DNA of 26,331 bases from contig DCDF01000024.1 of NCBI GenBank assembly GCA_002316295.1, forward strand, positions 1-26,331. The letters are read 5' to 3'. Numbering within the stretch: position 1 is the first letter of the stretch; every line of letters begins with the position of its first letter. The stretch is from Syntrophaceae bacterium UBA1062 (GTDB lineage Bacteria; Desulfobacterota; Desulfomonilia; UBA1062). The translations under genes were made by a program, and so were the position numbers. The notes under the pieces were generated by a model. It was not told where the DNA came from. It was given only the letters and a program-made list of their open reading frames with translations, and did not search any database. Shown here piece after piece: positions 23,235 to 26,331 of the stretch.

Positions 23235-25223
23235 ATGGCCAAGAAAGACGGAATTCACCCGATGCTTTCAACTCTGCCTCCTTCACGGATGCGCAAGGGG
23301 AAGATAGTGACTGCCGAGGAGGCTGTTCGAGTCATTCAGGACGGAGATACGATCGCAACGGGCGGGTTCGTCGGCATCGGCGTCCCGGAAGAGATTCACG
23401 TGAAGCTGGAGGAAATTTTTCTCGCGACCGGCAGGCCCAGAAATCTGACCCTTGTCTATGCTGCCGGCCAGGGGGATGGGAAAGATCGGGGGCTCAACCA
23501 CTATGGCCACGAAGGCTTGGTCAAACGGGTCGTGGGGGGGCACTGGGCCCTCGCTCCGAAGCTGGGGAGGATGGCCTTTGAAAACAAGCTCGAGGCGTAC
23601 AATTTCCCCCAAGGGGTGATCTCACACCTGTTCCGGGACATCGCGGCCGGCAAGCCCAGAACCATCACGACGGTCGGGCTGAAGACCTATGTGGACCCGC
23701 GGTTCGGCGGAGGCAAGATCAACAGCAGCGCACAAGAGGATCTCGTCGAGCTTATCAATTTTGACGGGAAAGAATATCTTGCATATAAAACGTTTCCCAT
23801 CAATGTGGGGATCATCCGGGGTACCACTGCGGACACGGACGGGAATGTGACCATGGAAAAGGAGGCGCTCACACTTGAGGCCTATGCCATTGCGGCAGCG
23901 GCGAAGAATTCGGGCGGCTTTGTGATCGTGCAGGTCGAAAGGATCGCGGAGAAGGGGACCCTCCCCGCACGGCAGGTCAAGATCCCCGGCATCCTGGTCG
24001 ACTGCGTGGTGGTGGCGAGACAGGAAAATCATGCCCAGACCTTTTCGGAACACTATAACCCCTCCTTCAGCGCCGAGGTGAGGATCCCGATCGAGTCACT
24101 GCTTCCCATGCCGATGGGGCCCCGAAAAATCATTGCACGCAGGGCATCGTTCGAGCTCCAGAAGAACAGCATCATAAACCTCGGCATCGGGATGCCCGAG
24201 GGGGTGTCCAATGTGGCGAACGAGGAGAAGGTGCTGGATTATATCACGCTCACCGCAGAGCCGGGAATCATCGGGGGGCTGCCGGCCGGCGGGCTGAGCT
24301 TCGGCGCCGGCACCAACCCGGATTGTGTGATCGATCAACCCTACCAGTTTGATTTCTACGACGGGGGCGGTCTCGACTGCTGCTTTCTCGGCCTGGCCCA
24401 GGCGGACAGGGAAGGGAACCTGAACGTGAGCAAGTTCGGGCCCAAGTTCGCAGGCTGCGGGGGCTTCATCAACATCAGCCAGAACGCTAAGAAGGTGGTG
24501 TTCACGGGGACATTCACGGCTGGAGGTCTCAAGGTCTCGGTGAACGACGGGAAGCTTACCATCGACCAGGAAGGCAGGGAAAAGAAGTTTCTGAACCAGG
24601 TCGAGCATGTGACCTTCAGCGGGAAGTACGCGGTGCAGAGAGGGACCCCGGTGCTCTACATCACGGAGCGATGTGTGTTTTCGCTCACCAGGAAAGGAAT
24701 GGAGCTCATCGAGGTGGCCCCAGGCATCGATATCGAGAAGGATATCCTCGCGCACATGGAGTTCAAGCCCGTGATACGCAGGCCGGTCCGCCTCATGGAC
24801 AAGCGGATTTTCAGGCCCGAACCCATGCGCCTGAGAGACGATCTGTTCAGCCTGACCATGCAGGAGCGTCTCACCTACGACCCTGACGAAAACCTCTTTT
24901 TCGTGAACTTCGAAGGGCTCAGGATACGGTCCTCAGAACAGATCAGGGAGCTGGAGAAGAACGTTGCCGAGATCCTCTCGCCGCTGGGGAAAAAGGTCGG
25001 CGCCATCGTGAACTATGACAACTTCGACATCACACCCGAGCTGGTGAGCGAATACACGGAAATGGTCAGACGCATCGTAAAGAAGTACTACACCCGGGTT
25101 ACCCGCTACACCACGAATGCCTTCTTCCGGGTGAGGTTCGGAGAAGCCCTGAAAAGGCGGAAGCTCCCGCCTCATATCTACGAATCGCAGGACCAGGCCA
25201 AAAAGGCTCTCGGAGTCGAGTGA
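23235..25223 (+). CDS. Fused acyl-CoA:carboxylate CoA-transferase (propionate/acetate CoA-transferase type) with C-terminal extension
   Basis: A 662-residue family I CoA-transferase in which both half-domains are fused, as in Pct and YdiF. The first half carries GGFVGIGVPEE near 43-53; the second half has INLGIGMPEGVSN and the active-site segment LTAEPGIIGGLPAGGLSFG with E342, the glutamate expected to form the glutamyl-CoA thioester. Such enzymes activate short-chain acids by exchange with acetyl-CoA or similar esters without ATP. Fused members are normally about 520-540 residues; here residues 553-662 add a strand-helix domain (NLFFVNFEGLRI, GAIVNYDNFDITPEL, TRYTTNAFFRVRFGEAL) that resembles STAS/SpoIIAA-like folds. 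GGAGG at 23221-23225 supports the start. With a thiolase and IcmF nearby it may activate butyrate, isobutyrate or acetoacetate (inference). Confidence 0.92.
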   Translation: MAKKDGIHPMLSTLPPSRMRKGKIVTAEEAVRVIQDGDTIATGGFVGIGVPEEIHVKLEEIFLATGRPRNLTLVYAAGQGDGKDRGLNHYGHEGLVKRVVGGHWALAPKLGRMAFENKLEAYNFPQGVISHLFRDIAAGKPRTITTVGLKTYVDPRFGGGKINSSAQEDLVELINFDGKEYLAYKTFPINVGIIRGTTADTDGNVTMEKEALTLEAYAIAAAAKNSGGFVIVQVERIAEKGTLPARQVKIPGILVDCVVVARQENHAQTFSEHYNPSFSAEVRIPIESLLPMPMGPRKIIARRASFELQKNSIINLGIGMPEGVSNVANEEKVLDYITLTAEPGIIGGLPAGGLSFGAGTNPDCVIDQPYQFDFYDGGGLDCCFLGLAQADREGNLNVSKFGPKFAGCGGFINISQNAKKVVFTGTFTAGGLKVSVNDGKLTIDQEGREKKFLNQVEHVTFSGKYAVQRGTPVLYITERCVFSLTRKGMELIEVAPGIDIEKDILAHMEFKPVIRRPVRLMDKRIFRPEPMRLRDDLFSLTMQERLTYDPDENLFFVNFEGLRIRSSEQIRELEKNVAEILSPLGKKVGAIVNYDNFDITPELVSEYTEMVRRIVKKYYTRVTRYTTNAFFRVRFGEALKRRKLPPHIYESQDQAKKALGVE

Positions 25224-25326
25224 TGCCGTTTTGCAACGGATGGGCGGAAGACACCCGTTTCCACCGCTTTCCGGATACAGGGAAAAGAGCTGTGTTTCCT
25301 CTACACCTGAAAGAAAGGAGAGAACC

Positions 25327-25833
25327 ATGCTGCCGGAAGTAAAGACCATTCTCTATGCCACAGATCTGTCAAAGAACTCGGCGTTTGCCTACAGGTATGC
25401 CTTGAGCTGTGCGGAGAAGTATGGCGCCATGATCACCATCATCCACATCATCGAGGACATCGGACCCTGGGCACGGTCCATGCTGGAGGCCTATCTGCCT
25501 GAAGGGCACAAGGAAGAAGTCATCAAGAAATCCATCCAGCGCATCCAGAAGCGCCTCGAGGTCTTTTGTGACGCTCATGCCAGGGACAATCCCGAGTGCT
25601 CGATGCGGGTCGGCTCTATCCTGGTGTACGAGGGGAATCCGGCGGAAGAGATTCTGAAACAGGCAAAAAAAATCAGCGCCGACATGATCGTCATGGGCTC
25701 TCACGGCAAGGGGTCGAGCACCCATCCGTTTTTCGGAAGTGTCGCCAAGCGGGTCGTGGGGCTTTCACGGGTGCCGGTGGTCGTGATCCCCATCCCGGAG
25801 GAGGAAACCGAGTTCGCCTTCCGGGAGATCTGA
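25327..25833 (+). CDS. Universal stress protein, UspA family
   Basis: A 168-residue single-domain Usp protein. It starts with KTILYATDLSKNSAFAYRYA, and the nucleotide-binding motif G-x2-G-x9-G(S) is intact (G124, G127, G137, S138), so it is predicted to be of the ATP-binding type. AAGGAG at 25315-25320 fixes ATG 25327; the frame is open upstream but unrelated. It follows the CoA-transferase by about 100 bases on the same strand without an evident terminator, so the two may be co-transcribed. A regulatory role for metabolism or survival under energy limitation is usual for the family, but the specific target is unknown. Confidence 0.92.
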   Translation: MLPEVKTILYATDLSKNSAFAYRYALSCAEKYGAMITIIHIIEDIGPWARSMLEAYLPEGHKEEVIKKSIQRIQKRLEVFCDAHARDNPECSMRVGSILVYEGNPAEEILKQAKKISADMIVMGSHGKGSSTHPFFGSVAKRVVGLSRVPVVVIPIPEEETEFAFREI

Positions 25834-26067
25834 TATCGATGCGCAGCCCGTCTTTTTACCATGACGGGACGAGAGACGGCGGAATGCCGGAATGAAAAAT
25901 CTCTGCGGTTCGAACGGCCGGGAATGACTCAATGAAGCGGAAGTTGCGCGGATATTGCGCAGCAGCCATCAAGTGGGGCTGAGCCGTGTCGGAGCCGTTG
26001 AAATGAGAACCCGCTGCAAAGGCTCTCCGCACGAGTGTCGTTCATTGCCGCCGGACGATTCGGGGCG

Positions 26068-26122
26068 ATGAGCAGGAGAAGGGCTGCATCCTTGTTCCCG
26101 GTGCAGACCTTCTCCCGCTCAT
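26068..26122. terminator. Long imperfect inverted repeat between convergent genes
   Basis: Two 21-base arms (26068-26088 and 26102-26122) pair at 19 positions around a 13-base loop; the core is GGAGAAGG/CCTTCTCC. It lies between the convergent uspA-like and thiolase genes, 15 bases past the thiolase stop, and may end transcription from both sides, though no T tract follows. The remainder of 25834-26067 shows no gene. Confidence 0.55.
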
Positions 26123-26136
26123 GCATATGCGTTGTG

Positions 26137-26331
26137 CTACAGCATCTCGATGGCGGTGGCCATGGAGACTCCGCCGCCGCCGCACAGAGTGGCGAGGCCG
26201 AGGGTCTTGCCGCGCTTTTTCATGGCGTGGATCAGGGTCACGATAATCCGCGCCCCGGTGCTTCCGACAGGATGGCCCAGCCCGATGCCGCTGCCGTTGA
26301 CATTGGTGATCTCGCGGTTGATGCCGAGCTC
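26137..26331 (-). CDS. Thiolase (acetyl-CoA acetyltransferase/3-ketoacyl-CoA thiolase), C-terminal end only
   Basis: The last 64 codons of a thiolase, running off the right edge of the window. The characteristic ends are present: NVNGSGIGLGHPVGSTGAR with the active-site histidine, and TLCGGGGVSMATAIEML with the second catalytic cysteine in the CxG motif. The stop is TAG at 26139-26137. Thiolases cleave 3-ketoacyl-CoA (or condense acetyl-CoA); which of these cannot be decided from the fragment. It is convergent with the CoA-transferase/Usp unit. Confidence 0.93.
   Translation of the reverse strand, partial: ELGINREITNVNGSGIGLGHPVGSTGARIIVTLIHAMKKRGKTLGLATLCGGGGVSMATAIEML

Noticed and set aside
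22830..23258. 142-codon minus-strand frame before the CoA-transferase
   Set aside because: Overlaps the CoA-transferase start and ribosome site and resembles no known protein.

Overview
The window looks like part of the chromosome of a strict anaerobe of the Deltaproteobacteria/Desulfobacterota type, probably a syntrophic or fermentative acid oxidiser. This rests on gene content: a selenocysteine formate dehydrogenase with NADH-dehydrogenase-like iron-sulfur domains, formate transporters, a fused isobutyryl-CoA mutase, a fused acyl-CoA:carboxylate CoA-transferase, a thiolase, a TRAP transporter and a sigma54 activator. No tRNA, rRNA, CRISPR array, insertion sequence or phage gene was seen.

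Left part (1-7180), formate metabolism. It holds the 3' part of a GltD-like FAD/NAD(P)H oxidoreductase, an oxalate/formate-antiporter-family MFS carrier, the formate dehydrogenase catalytic subunit and a FocA-type formate channel. The dehydrogenase reads through an in-frame UGA at 4489-4491, which is followed by a clear bacterial SECIS hairpin. Each transcription unit is bounded by a hairpin terminator or inverted repeat, and the promoters proposed for the MFS gene and the dehydrogenase share the layout TTGWGA-N17-TATAGAT.

Second part (7337-9849), a tight five-gene signalling cassette: DRTGG protein, RsbT/RsbW-like ATPase, second DRTGG protein, PHP phosphoesterase and histidine-kinase-like ATPase. 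Such sets are known beside electron-bifurcating [FeFe]-hydrogenase genes. No hydrogenase is visible here; the neighbour is the formate dehydrogenase/FocA unit. Its biochemical role is, to my knowledge, not established.

Third part (10036-14972): isobutyryl-CoA mutase (IcmF), a corrinoid adenosyltransferase that can supply its cofactor, and a secreted lectin-like protein of unknown function.

Fourth part (15263-20291, minus strand): a TRAP transporter (dctP, dctQ, dctM) followed by a GlcD-type FAD-linked 2-hydroxyacid oxidase. A strong hairpin lies between dctP and dctQ, and a terminator-like hairpin lies just ahead of the oxidase start. A PAS/AAA+/Fis sigma54 activator (21278-22723) is divergent from this operon across about 1 kb without a convincing gene; a perfect inverted repeat abuts its own -35 box.

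Right part (23235-26331): a 662-residue CoA-transferase with a C-terminal extension, a universal stress protein, and the 3' end of a thiolase on the minus strand. Together the genes suggest an inferred pathway: acids are imported, oxidised or activated to CoA esters, isobutyryl-CoA is isomerised to butyryl-CoA and cleaved by thiolase, and electrons are disposed of as formate. The 290-base gap 14973-15262 shows nothing I can support.
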